NCBI GenBank assembly: GCA_015487645.1
Contig: WFPH01000060.1
Location: forward strand, 1-15,056
DNA from: Thermosulfurimonas sp.
Lineage (GTDB): Bacteria > Desulfobacterota > Thermodesulfobacteria > Thermodesulfobacteriales > Thermodesulfobacteriaceae
DNA length: 15,056 nt
Reading direction: 5' to 3'
Shown here: positions 1 through 7,691 of the stretch, piece by piece
Position numbering within the stretch: position 1 is the first letter of the stretch
Layout: every line of letters begins with the position of its first letter
Notes under the pieces: model-generated
Databases searched by the model: none
Told to the model about the DNA's origin: nothing
Seen by the model: the letters and a program-made list of their open reading frames with translations, nothing else
Program-made: the position numbers and the translations under genes

Positions 1-1737
1 ATCCTGCCCCACCACCCGCTGCTTGAGCCTTTCCTCCATCTTGAGAAGCTTCTCGCGCTCGGACTCAAGCAGTCTCGAGACCGGAATGCCCGTCCACTTG
101 GCCACGATCTGGGCCACATCCTCGGCATCCACTTCCTCTTTGAGGAACCGGCGGCCGTGCCGCTTGTGCAGTTCCTCCAGGCGCTGATTCTCGGCCTCAA
201 GCTCCTTTTCGAGCTGCGGAATCTGGCCGTAAATGATCTCGGCCACCCGATTGAGGTCTCCCTTCCGTTCGGCCTGCTGGGCCTCGATCCGGAGCTGGTC
301 GATCTTCTCCTTGAGGTTCCGGATCTTGATAATGACCTCCCGCTCCTCCTGCCACTGGCGCTTCATCTCGTCGGCCTTGGCCCGAAGCTCCTCGAGCTGG
401 CTTTCTATCTTGTGCAACCGTTCCCGGGCTCGCGGATCAGTCTCCTTCTCCAGGGCCACTTTCTCGATCTCAAGCTGTTTGATCTTCCGCTCCACCTCGT
501 CGATCTCCATGGGCATGGAGTCGATCTCGATCCGAAGCTTGGCCGCGGCCTCGTCGATGAGATCAATGGCCTTGTCCGGAAGGTAGCGGTCGGTGATGTA
601 ACGGTGGGAAAGGGTCACCGCGGCCACAATGGCGCTGTCCGTAATGCGCACACCGTGATGCACTTCGTATTTCTCCTTGAGTCCCCGAAGGATGGCAATG
701 GCCTCCTCCACCGAAGGTTCATCCACATAGACCGGCTGAAACCGACGCTCAAGGGCTGGATCCTTTTCGATATGTTTGCGGTACTCGTCAATAGTGGTGG
801 CTCCGATGCAGTGTAGCTCACCCCGGGCCAGAGCCGGTTTCAGCATGTTGGCCGCATCCATGGCCCCTTCGGCCGCCCCGGCTCCCACCAGAGTGTGAAT
901 CTCGTCGATGAAAAGGATGATCTCGCCCTCGCTCGCCTGGATCTCCCGCAGTACGGCCTTGAGCCTCTCCTCGAACTCTCCCCGGAACTTGGTCCCAGCG
1001 ATGAGAGCTCCCAGATCGAGCTGCACCAGGCGTTTGTTCTTGAGGGGATCAGGCACGTCACCGGCCACAATGCGCTGGGCCAAGCCCTCCACGATAGCCG
1101 TCTTACCCACTCCGGGCTCGCCCACTAGAACCGGGTTGTTCTTCGTTCGACGGGAAAGGATCTGGATCACCCGGCGGATCTCTTCATCCCGGCCGATTAC
1201 CGGATCCAGCTTTCCAGTCCTGGCCAGGGCCGTAAGATCACGACCGAATTTTTCCAGAGCCTGATACTTGTCCTCGGGGTTCTGATCGGTAATACGCTGC
1301 CCCTTGCGGATCTCCCGTATGGTCTCAAGCACATTTTGTTTGGTAATTCCCCGATTCTGAAGGACACGGGCGGCCTCCGTGTGGGTCTCGAGGATAGCGA
1401 GCAACATGTGCTCGGTAGAGATATATTCGTCCCGCATCTCACGGGCCAGGCGTTCGGCCTGATCCAGGATCTGTTTGAGGGTCAGGGAAAGATAGACCTG
1501 AAAGCCCGTCCCGGAGACCTGGGGGAGTTTATCCAAGTATTCATCAAGATCCGAAGAGACCAGACGGTTGTTGACCCCCAGGCGATCCAGGATCATGGGC
1601 ACCATGCCCCCTTCCTGCTCCACCAGGGCCTTGAGCAGGTGTTCTGGCTCAAGCTGCTGATGTCCGCGCGATTCGGCTATCTTCTGCGCCTCCTGAAGCG
1701 CATCCTGAGCCTTAAAAGTGAACCGATCCAGTCGCAT
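1..1737 (-). CDS. clpB: ClpB protein disaggregase (ATP-dependent chaperone), N-terminal 579 residues, cut by window edge
   Basis: Cytoplasmic AAA+ disaggregase that, with DnaK, threads aggregated proteins through a hexameric pore. Reading the minus strand from ATG 1737-1735 gives 579 codons without a stop, so the C-terminal part lies outside the window. Visible in order: the Clp N-domain (about residues 1-145, opening MRLDRFTFKAQDAL); NBD1 with Walker A GEPGVGKT (206-213, Lys212) and Walker B ILFIDEIHT (Glu279), numbered as I remember for E. coli ClpB; the Arg-finger region LERRFQPVYVDEP; and the long charged coiled-coil middle domain (about 410-520) that separates ClpB from ClpA and ClpC. 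The sequence stops at RVVGQD, just before the NBD2 Walker A. The start is supported by a GGGAGGT ribosome site (plus-strand 1746-1752) 8 nt upstream. It is divergent from the flagellar operon. Confidence 0.97.
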   Translation of the reverse strand, partial: MRLDRFTFKAQDALQEAQKIAESRGHQQLEPEHLLKALVEQEGGMVPMILDRLGVNNRLVSSDLDEYLDKLPQVSGTGFQVYLSLTLKQILDQAERLAREMRDEYISTEHMLLAILETHTEAARVLQNRGITKQNVLETIREIRKGQRITDQNPEDKYQALEKFGRDLTALARTGKLDPVIGRDEEIRRVIQILSRRTKNNPVLVGEPGVGKTAIVEGLAQRIVAGDVPDPLKNKRLVQLDLGALIAGTKFRGEFEERLKAVLREIQASEGEIILFIDEIHTLVGAGAAEGAMDAANMLKPALARGELHCIGATTIDEYRKHIEKDPALERRFQPVYVDEPSVEEAIAILRGLKEKYEVHHGVRITDSAIVAAVTLSHRYITDRYLPDKAIDLIDEAAAKLRIEIDSMPMEIDEVERKIKQLEIEKVALEKETDPRARERLHKIESQLEELRAKADEMKRQWQEEREVIIKIRNLKEKIDQLRIEAQQAERKGDLNRVAEIIYGQIPQLEKELEAENQRLEELHKRHGRRFLKEEVDAEDVAQIVAKWTGIPVSRLLESEREKLLKMEERLKQRVVGQD

Positions 1738-1786
1738 AGCTTCAAACCTCCCAAAATTAAAGTTTTTCAACCGCGATCCGAGAAGT

Positions 1787-1814
1787 AAAGTAAGAACGGC
1801 CTTTCCCCTGTCAA
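1787..1814 (-). promoter_or_regulatory. Sigma-70-type promoter of clpB
   Basis: On the minus strand a perfect -35 box TTGACA (1814-1809) is followed after 16 nt by TACTTT (1792-1787), a 3 of 6 match to TATAAT. Transcription would start near 1780, leaving a leader of about 43 nt before the clpB ATG. I see no CIRCE element (TTAGCACTC-N9-GAGTGCTAA) and no sigma-32 box, so heat-shock control is not evident from sequence. Confidence 0.6.
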
Positions 1815-1828
1815 GTTAAAAGCTTCCC

Positions 1829-1860
1829 GGAAAATTTTTCCCAAATAGGAAAATTCTTCC
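1829..1860. promoter_or_regulatory. Pair of near-palindromic 13-mers, candidate activator sites
   Basis: GGAAAATTTTTCC (1829-1841) and GGAAAATTCTTCC (1848-1860) differ at one base, are each close to palindromic, and start 19 bp apart, roughly two helical turns. They lie about 70-101 bp upstream of the predicted sigma-54 start site, the usual range for enhancer-binding activators such as FlrC- or FleQ-type proteins. They also sit just upstream of the clpB -35 box on the other strand. The repeats are directly visible; their role as binding sites is inference. Confidence 0.5.
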
Positions 1861-1903
1861 TGAGTGAAAGCCCTTTTTGGGCCCAAATGTCCTTTGAAAG
1901 GGC

Positions 1904-1919
1904 TGGCACAGCCTTTGCA
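1904..1919 (+). promoter_or_regulatory. Sigma-54 (RpoN) promoter of the fliK-flgD-flgE-flgE operon
   Basis: TGGCACAGCCTTTGCA matches the sigma-54 consensus TGGCACG-N4-TTGCW at all but one fixed position. The invariant GG (1905-1906) and GC (1917-1918) are separated by exactly 10 bp. Transcription would begin near 1930, giving a leader of about 25 nt that contains the GGGAGAG ribosome site of fliK. Mid-class flagellar hook genes are commonly under RpoN control, so the position fits the genes. Confidence 0.9.
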
Positions 1920-1954
1920 GTTTAAGGGAGTGAAAGACGCCTGGGAGAGAAAAC

Positions 1955-3334
1955 ATGGAAAGGATCACCGCGGTTGTCGGAAATCCGGACCTCCTGGGAG
2001 AAAAGCCCACAGGACCGAACAACCTTTCCCCTCAGCTCTTGGATTTTTTGGCCCTGCTTTTAAACCTACTTTTCCCTCAAGGTGAATCTCCCCAGGTTTC
2101 GGAAGAAACGGTCGCGGAAAATGGGGAACCTCCCCTTACCCCTTCAGACCAGAACCAGGAGCCGGAAAAAGGGCCTTCGGAGGCGATGGTTTTCCCTCCA
2201 GTATTCTCCATAGTTGGAGACAACTCCACCCTCCTTGAAAGAACCGAGCCCGATTTTCAAACAGACCCTCCCCCAAATCCGTCTTTTAAAACCAATTTTG
2301 AACTTCCATGGGGAAAGGCTGAGGAGACGATTCCGAGCAGCCTCCCGAAGACTGAAAACACCTCAAAGCCGTTCACAAATTTGCAGGCCTCTTCTCCTAA
2401 AGGCTATTTTCTCAAGCCCGAGCTTTTCTTAGGTCTCAAAGGAGAATCTCATTCTGAGAAACCACTGGTTTTACCCAAAGGCCTGATAGCCTCTGAGAAA
2501 AAGGAACAAACGCTGGCCCCAGAAGCTCGGGTTAGTTGGGAGATTCAAAATGTCTCTTCTAGGGCCGGAATTAAAAACCCCTCCAGGCTTCAAGAACCGC
2601 TTCCGAGAGTACCTCACGAAGAAGTTCTCTCCAGCGTTTCTAAAGAACTTGGAGGCTCGCCCCTTAAGCCTCAAAGAAAAGAGCTCGGGTTTTATCAAAA
2701 ACATAAAGAGGTATCGCCCAAAGATATTTATGAAAAACAGGAATTCTCTCTTGAAAAAGAACTATTTTTGAAAGAACCTGCTTTAAAAAGAGAAGCTTCT
2801 CAGAAGCCCGTCTGGCAGCCTCCCCACTTTTCCCCTCAGCACGGACATTTAGAAAACCCTGCGAGTCTCCAACTTGCTCCAGCTACTCAAGATGTCTCCG
2901 CAAGATCGCCCATGGAATTGCCCCACCTGGTGAAGGAGATGGTCCTTGAGGTGCATCCTTCCGGTGTGAGAAAGGCCCGGATCAAGCTCGAGCCCCCGGA
3001 ACTCGGGGAGATGGAGGTGGATGTGCGCGTCCACCACCGGGAGGTGAGCCTTTTCCTGCGGGTGGAAAAGAGCGAAGCCGCCCATCATCTTCATCTGCAC
3101 CTTCCTCAACTGAAAGAGGCTCTTCAGGATCTGGGGCTTCAACTTTCCGATTTTCAGATCACCTATTTCGGATCCGGAGAGGGTTGGAACCTTTCCGGGG
3201 AAAACTCGCAACGTGGGGGCTCCGAGGAGCGGAATCGCGCGCGTCTTGAGCCTCTAGGGAGTTCTCCCGAGGCGCAGGAGGAGGCTGATTCTTTTCCCGG
3301 ATGGACTCCGGGACGTCTGAATCTAGTGGTGTAG
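1955..3334 (+). CDS. fliK: FliK flagellar hook-length control protein
   Basis: Secreted molecular ruler that measures the growing hook and switches the flagellar export gate from hook to filament substrates. The 459-residue product has a long Pro-, Ser- and Lys-rich N-terminal two thirds (about 1-310) with little recognisable structure, typical of the variable FliK ruler. A conserved C-terminal hook-control domain follows (about 320-405), with the hallmark IKLEPPELGEMEVDV at 343-357 (LxPxxLG type) and an amphipathic Leu-rich helix (HLHLPQLKEALQDLGL). The ATG at 1955 follows GGGAGAG by 5 nt and lies about 25 nt after the predicted sigma-54 start site. It is the first gene of the hook operon; flgD follows within 12 bp. 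The N-terminal region is less GC-rich than the rest of the window, as expected for weak constraint. Confidence 0.9.
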   Translation: MERITAVVGNPDLLGEKPTGPNNLSPQLLDFLALLLNLLFPQGESPQVSEETVAENGEPPLTPSDQNQEPEKGPSEAMVFPPVFSIVGDNSTLLERTEPDFQTDPPPNPSFKTNFELPWGKAEETIPSSLPKTENTSKPFTNLQASSPKGYFLKPELFLGLKGESHSEKPLVLPKGLIASEKKEQTLAPEARVSWEIQNVSSRAGIKNPSRLQEPLPRVPHEEVLSSVSKELGGSPLKPQRKELGFYQKHKEVSPKDIYEKQEFSLEKELFLKEPALKREASQKPVWQPPHFSPQHGHLENPASLQLAPATQDVSARSPMELPHLVKEMVLEVHPSGVRKARIKLEPPELGEMEVDVRVHHREVSLFLRVEKSEAAHHLHLHLPQLKEALQDLGLQLSDFQITYFGSGEGWNLSGENSQRGGSEERNRARLEPLGSSPEAQEEADSFPGWTPGRLNLVV

Positions 3335-3346
3335 GAGGAGGTGGAC

Positions 3347-3994
3347 ATGATCGCCGGAGTGGACGAGAAGACTGGACAACCCCTGGCTTTGAACCGCATC
3401 CCTAAAAAGACCCTCAGCCGAGACGACTTCATCTTGCTCTTCATCAAACAACTACAGTTTCAGGACCCCATGAAACCCATTGAAAACAACGAAATGGCCA
3501 TGCAGATGGCCCTTTTCAGCCAGGTGGATCAACTTTTCAAGTTAAACGAAGGTTTTGAAGAATTCATGCAGACCGTAAGAGAACAAAGGATCTCCCTTCT
3601 ATCCTCCCTGGTGGGACGAGAGGTGAAAATCAAGGGGGACTATGGTCGGGTAGAAGAGGGAAGATTCCTGGGGGGAGAGTTTGAACTCGAAGAGCCGGCG
3701 GGCGAGGTCTCAGTGGCAATCTACGACGAAAAAGGACGGGAAATAAAGAGACTTGAGCTCGGGGCCCTCCCCGTCGGAAAGCACCATATAGAATGGGACG
3801 CCACCGATAAAACCGGCCAGACGGTACCGGACGGAAATTACCGAATCAAGATCCTGGTCAACGGGAGGCCCGCCGAGACCACCCTCTGGGTCTACGGAAG
3901 GGTAACCGGAGCCCTCCTCGGGGATGAGGCCCGGCTGGTGATCAATGGGGAGAACCATGTGAAACCTGAGGAGATAGAGGAAATCCTCCTTTAG
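3347..3994 (+). CDS. flgD: FlgD flagellar hook capping / scaffolding protein
   Basis: Cap protein at the tip of the growing hook that directs assembly of FlgE subunits and is later discarded. The 215-residue product has the FlgD N-terminal signature LSRDDFILLFIKQLQFQDPMKPIEN, followed by MAMQMALFSQVDQLFKLN. The C-terminal half is FlgD Ig-like / tudor-type, with GEVSVAIYDEKGREIKRLELG and the typical DGNYRIKI strand. A GTG at 3341 would add two residues, but it lies only 2 nt after AGGAGG (3333-3338). ATG 3347 has an 8-nt spacing and is preferred. The gene sits between fliK and flgE, the usual order in this module, and flgE begins 14 bp after its stop. Confidence 0.94.
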   Translation: MIAGVDEKTGQPLALNRIPKKTLSRDDFILLFIKQLQFQDPMKPIENNEMAMQMALFSQVDQLFKLNEGFEEFMQTVREQRISLLSSLVGREVKIKGDYGRVEEGRFLGGEFELEEPAGEVSVAIYDEKGREIKRLELGALPVGKHHIEWDATDKTGQTVPDGNYRIKILVNGRPAETTLWVYGRVTGALLGDEARLVINGENHVKPEEIEEILL

Positions 3995-4008
3995 GCTGGA
4001 GGTAAGCC

Positions 4009-5397
4009 ATGGGACTTTTCGGGAGCATCTACTTGGGATACTCCGGGGTTAATACCCAGACCCGCGGGATGCGGGTTGCGGCAGACAATGTCGCCAACCT
4101 CAATACCACGGCCTTCAAGGGATCGCGGGCCGTTTTTGAGGAGGTCTTTGCGGAGGTCACTGGAGAGGTCCTCCCCTACTCAAGGGGTCTCGGAAGTAGG
4201 GTAAAGGATCTGGAGATCAACTTTTCTCCCGGGAGTCTTAACGCCACGGACATCCCCACAGATCTCGCTATCTTGGGGAAAGGGTTTTTCGTCCTTCAAA
4301 ACCCGCAGAGTCAGGAGTACTTTTTCACCCGGGATGGACAGTTTCAGCTGGAAGAAACCGACCAGGGGACACTTCGGCTGGTCTCCCCTCTGGGCCACAG
4401 CCTTCTAGGGGCCGCAGTAGATGCCAACCCCTCAGATCTTACCACCCTTTCTCCTCTTGAAATTCCTCAGGCCATTCCTGGGAAGGCCACTGAAACTATC
4501 CATCTAGAATTAAACCTTGACGCACGCAAAGACCGGGAAACCACTTCTCGAACCCTTCTTGAGGCCTGGGACGCCCAAAGTTCCACCGGACCTATCTCTA
4601 GCGCCGATTACGAATTCGTGACCACTCTTGAAGTCTATGATTCCACCGGCGTGGCCCATAAGCTCAACCTTTACTTTGATACCACCGACCAGAACAATCA
4701 GTACGAAATGCTCTTGACCCTGGACGATCCCACCGAAGATTGGCGGGGTTCGGGACGATACGCCGGGGCCCTTCTTTGGGGAACGCTAAATTTCGGCCCT
4801 AGTGGGGAAATCAGCGGAGCAGAATTTTATACCGTAAATCTCGACGGCACCACCACTCCTATAGACCTTACCGTCACCCAGAGACCCCAGTTCACTTTAA
4901 ACTTCACCGGCACACCTCAAACCGTCACTTTGGATCTTGGTTTTTACTTCGATGGTAGCGATCTGGTGAGAACTCCTCAATCCGTACATCTCTATGGAGC
5001 ACCCTTTGCGGTCTACTATCAGGATCAGGACGGTTATCCACCCGGCATATTCGACCGGGTAGAGATCGATACGGAAGGCGTGGTGAAGGCCTATTACACC
5101 AATCAGCAATCCCAAGAAATAGGACGGATCTTCCTTGCGGACTTCACTGGGGTTGAAGATTCACTGGAACGTATAGGAGACAACCTCTTCAAAGCTACCG
5201 CCGGTGTCATTCCTGAAATATTCGCTCCTGGTAGGGCCGCGGTAGGGGCCCTCGCCTCCGGAGCCCTTGAGGGTTCCAATGTAGATCTGGCTACAGAGAT
5301 GGTGAACCTCATCACCTTGCAGAGGGCCTTTCAAAGCAACGCCAGAGTCATTACTACCGCTGACCAAATGCTCGAGGATTTTCTGAGGGCTAGATAA
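4009..5397 (+). CDS. flgE: FlgE flagellar hook protein (first, standard-size paralogue)
   Basis: Structural subunit of the flagellar hook, the flexible joint between rod and filament. The 462-residue protein has the FlgE/F/G N-terminal motif (DNVANLNTTAFKGSRAVFEEV, about 26-46), the LAILGKGFFVL and FFTRDGQF segments (87-112), an NLDAR strand (169-173) and the domain with YEFVTTLEVYDSTGVAHKLNLYFDTT (about 201-226). It ends with the coiled C-terminal motif ALEGSNVDLATEMVNLITLQRAFQSNARVI. Length is close to other FlgE proteins (about 400-460). The ATG follows TGGAGGT by 5 nt. A second, larger flgE follows after 56 bp. The first gene could instead encode a minor or proximal hook subunit; sequence alone does not decide. 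Confidence 0.92.
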   Translation: MGLFGSIYLGYSGVNTQTRGMRVAADNVANLNTTAFKGSRAVFEEVFAEVTGEVLPYSRGLGSRVKDLEINFSPGSLNATDIPTDLAILGKGFFVLQNPQSQEYFFTRDGQFQLEETDQGTLRLVSPLGHSLLGAAVDANPSDLTTLSPLEIPQAIPGKATETIHLELNLDARKDRETTSRTLLEAWDAQSSTGPISSADYEFVTTLEVYDSTGVAHKLNLYFDTTDQNNQYEMLLTLDDPTEDWRGSGRYAGALLWGTLNFGPSGEISGAEFYTVNLDGTTTPIDLTVTQRPQFTLNFTGTPQTVTLDLGFYFDGSDLVRTPQSVHLYGAPFAVYYQDQDGYPPGIFDRVEIDTEGVVKAYYTNQQSQEIGRIFLADFTGVEDSLERIGDNLFKATAGVIPEIFAPGRAAVGALASGALEGSNVDLATEMVNLITLQRAFQSNARVITTADQMLEDFLRAR

Positions 5398-5409
5398 TGG
5401 ACCTTAAAG

Positions 5410-5431
5410 TTTTGGCCCAATAGGCCGAAAA
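5410..5431 (+). other. Small hairpin between the two hook genes
   Basis: GGCC (5414-5417), a five-base loop CAATA, and GGCC (5423-5426), flanked by TTTT and AAAA with one bulged G, can fold into a short stem-loop in the 56-bp spacer. There is no following U-tract, so it is unlikely to be a terminator. It could mark an mRNA processing or stability point that sets the ratio of the two hook proteins, which is speculative. The downstream gene has its own strong ribosome site, GGAGG at 5441-5445. Confidence 0.3.
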
Positions 5432-5453
5432 TTTAGAAAAGGAGGGGTAGGTC

Positions 5454-7679
5454 ATGGCACTCACAGACGCCCTTTTTACCGGAACAAGCGGTCTCAAGAG
5501 TCTGGGCCACGGCATGAGTGTAGTGGGCGATAACGTGGCCAACCTCAACACCACGGCCTTCAAGGGAGCCCGGGTCACCTTCCAGGACGTTATGGCCCAG
5601 AGCATCAACACCGCCTCCGGATCCGGACAGCTCGGCCGGGGAGCCACGGTGCAGGCCCTCTACCCCACCTTCGGACAGGGATCCTTTGAGTCCACAGCCA
5701 GCCCCACGGATCTCGCCATTGCCGGAAACGGCTTTTTCATGGTCAAGGAACCCGGTTCCACGGGGAATGTGTTTTACACGCGGGACGGACAGTTCACGGT
5801 GGACAAGAACGGCTACCTGGTAAACCCCGCCGGTTTTCGGATCCAGGGCTGGCGCATAGATGAAAACACCGGCGACATCACCGGAGCCATCACCGACATC
5901 CGCATCGACCGTACCTCTTCCCCGGTGGCCACCTCCAAGATCGATGTCATTACCAACCTGGACGCCCGGGAGGAACTGGAGACAATAATCGTAAATCTCA
6001 ACGGAGACGTTGATGATGGGAATACGGTTAACACTACTTTTGTAGTAAGAGACATTAATGGGATAGACAACAAAATTTACGTTGAACTAACCTACAATGC
6101 TACACTTAACAAATGGGATTATACTATAAGAGAAAACGATTCTTCAGGCGCTATTCTGGCCCAGGGGACAGGGGTCACCTCCACCCGAGCTACCATTGAA
6201 CTTCCGAGCACAGGCGAAAATATCATCATTGATTGGAGTGCCTTAACTCATACCTCTTCCACCGACACCCTCTCGGCTCCGGGAAGGGAAGGCCGGGTGG
6301 AAATTTCAGGTACCCTCGCAAGCGATACCTGGGCCAGCCATGATTTCACGGTAAAGGATGCTAATGGTACGGATCGGAATCTGCGTATATGGCTTTATTA
6401 CGATAGTGGCGATAGCCGCTGGGACTACTATATCGTAGAAAATCCCACCTCTCCGGCCCCGCTTGATCCCAGCGGAGAGGGGGGAACCATTCTGGCCCAG
6501 GGCAGCAATGTGGCCGACACCTCGGCCTGGTTTTTCCTGGACGGTACCACCCAGATGGTAACCATCGATTGGTCTCAGGTCACACTCTCTGGTTCCACCT
6601 CTCTATCTGAAACTAAATATGCTCTCCAGGAGGTCCCCACCCTTTTTGACCGGTGGGACGCCCGCAATGAAACTCCTTTGGCCTCTACGGAATACACTTA
6701 CCGCACCACCCTCACTATCTACGATTCCTTAGGAACTCCTCATGAAATCACCATCTACTACGACACTACCACCAAAGACAACACTTACGAATTCTTGGTC
6801 ACCTGCAATCCTGCGGAGGACCAGAGGGACTTCGTGCGGGATACTAATCCCATGCAATGGACGACCGAAGAGGGAAGTATAACCGTAAACCGAGAAGTGC
6901 AGTCCGGAAGCACCTATGCCACCAGCAAGCGTGGAGTTTTAATGTACGGCCGATTGGCTTTTGACAATCAGGGTAACGTAAAAGTTTTTTATGAAACCTA
7001 TCGCCTGGATGCCAATACAGGAGCACCTGTGAAAATCATAAATACCAGCGGGGTACCCGTAGCCGATCCAGCAGACGGTTTTGAGGCCACAGGAGCCAAC
7101 GGTTATCCTCTTTTAGTAGCCGATTTCCTAGGAATCGATCTGGTAGACAATCGCCCCGCGGGCTCCGAGCAAGATCAGGGGGCCAACGCCAAGGCCCTCC
7201 AGCAGATCGAACTCAACTTCGGTTACTATTACAAGGACTCCTGGCGCTCGGAATCGGTACGCACCACCCAGTATGCCACCAGCAACTCCACCATCTTCTA
7301 CGATCAGAACGGCTTCGGCCCGGGTTCTTTGGAATCCCTTTCCGTGGATACCGACGGAGTGATCACCGGTCACTATTCAAACGGTCGGGTGATACCGCTC
7401 TGGATGGTGGCGCTGGCCAACTTCAACGCCCCGGAAAGGCTCGACAAAGTGGGAGGCAACCTCTTCCGGGAGACCACCGGCTCCGGCCCACCCATCACCG
7501 GAAAGCCCCGCACCAACGGGCTCGGCTCCATCGCCCCGAACAGCCTGGAGCAGTCCAACGTGGATCTGGGAGAACAGTTTGTGAAGATGATCATCTTCCA
7601 GCGAGGCTTCCAGGCCGACGCCCGGATCATCACCGTCACCGACACCATGTTAGACGAATTGATCAATCTCAAACGATAA
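5454..7679 (+). CDS. flgE: FlgE-family hook protein, large second paralogue with duplicated inserted domain
   Basis: A second hook-type axial protein of 741 residues. It has the same N-terminal motif (DNVANLNTTAFKGARVTFQDV), LAIAGNGFFMV and FYTRDGQFTV segments, and C-terminal SLEQSNVDLGEQFVKMIIFQRGFQADARII as the first paralogue, so export and hook assembly elements are intact. In the first protein NLDAR and WDA are 14 residues apart. Here NLDAR (168-172) and WDAR (401-404) are separated by about 215 extra residues. That insert holds two copies of a unit of about 100 residues (roughly 190-275 and 291-391) sharing WDYxIxEN, GxILAQG and IDWSxxT. Start: ATG 5454 with GGAGG 8 nt upstream. It is the last gene of the operon; a terminator lies at 7832-7867. 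It may be the main hook subunit, with the inserted domains exposed on the hook surface. Confidence 0.92.
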   Translation: MALTDALFTGTSGLKSLGHGMSVVGDNVANLNTTAFKGARVTFQDVMAQSINTASGSGQLGRGATVQALYPTFGQGSFESTASPTDLAIAGNGFFMVKEPGSTGNVFYTRDGQFTVDKNGYLVNPAGFRIQGWRIDENTGDITGAITDIRIDRTSSPVATSKIDVITNLDAREELETIIVNLNGDVDDGNTVNTTFVVRDINGIDNKIYVELTYNATLNKWDYTIRENDSSGAILAQGTGVTSTRATIELPSTGENIIIDWSALTHTSSTDTLSAPGREGRVEISGTLASDTWASHDFTVKDANGTDRNLRIWLYYDSGDSRWDYYIVENPTSPAPLDPSGEGGTILAQGSNVADTSAWFFLDGTTQMVTIDWSQVTLSGSTSLSETKYALQEVPTLFDRWDARNETPLASTEYTYRTTLTIYDSLGTPHEITIYYDTTTKDNTYEFLVTCNPAEDQRDFVRDTNPMQWTTEEGSITVNREVQSGSTYATSKRGVLMYGRLAFDNQGNVKVFYETYRLDANTGAPVKIINTSGVPVADPADGFEATGANGYPLLVADFLGIDLVDNRPAGSEQDQGANAKALQQIELNFGYYYKDSWRSESVRTTQYATSNSTIFYDQNGFGPGSLESLSVDTDGVITGHYSNGRVIPLWMVALANFNAPERLDKVGGNLFRETTGSGPPITGKPRTNGLGSIAPNSLEQSNVDLGEQFVKMIIFQRGFQADARIITVTDTMLDELINLKR
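6021..6275 (+). repeat. Inserted hook-domain repeat, copy 1 (protein-level tandem duplication)
   Basis: Codons for about residues 190-274 of the large hook protein. They carry FVVRDINGIDNKIYVELTYN, WDYTIREN (221-228), GAILAQG (232-238) and IDWSALT (259-265), and align with copy 2 at an offset of about 102 residues. This copy is visibly more AT-rich than the surrounding gene, and the two copies have diverged strongly at DNA level, so the duplication is old. Confidence 0.75.
6324..6626 (+). repeat. Inserted hook-domain repeat, copy 2 (protein-level tandem duplication)
   Basis: Codons for about residues 291-391 of the large hook protein. They carry FTVKDANGTDRNLRIWLYYD, WDYYIVEN (323-330), GTILAQG (344-350) and IDWSQVT (371-377), matching copy 1 in order. 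It has an extra loop (PTSPAPLDPSGEG) between the second and third motifs. Alternating hydrophobic residues suggest an all-beta, Ig-like fold, which is inference. Confidence 0.75.
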
Positions 7680-7691
7680 ATCTAAACTAAA

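Noticed and set aside
157..816. Plus-strand open frame of 219 codons opposite clpB
   Set aside because: It is the antisense shadow of a clearly conserved ClpB reading frame. It has no ribosome site and no recognisable domain.
1738..1828. Heat-shock control element (CIRCE or sigma-32 site) in front of clpB
   Set aside because: No TTAGCACTC-N9-GAGTGCTAA repeat and no CTTGAA / CCCCAT pair is present. A TTGACA-type promoter is visible instead.
1955..2930. Proline- and lysine-rich frame as an unrelated or horizontally acquired gene
   Set aside because: It is continuous with the conserved FliK C-terminal domain. Such variable, less constrained N-terminal regions are normal for FliK.
5410..5431. 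GG-N-GC pattern before the second flgE as a sigma-54 promoter
   Set aside because: The distance between GG and GC is 8 rather than 10 bp and the TTGCW half is missing. The second flgE is best read from the upstream promoter.
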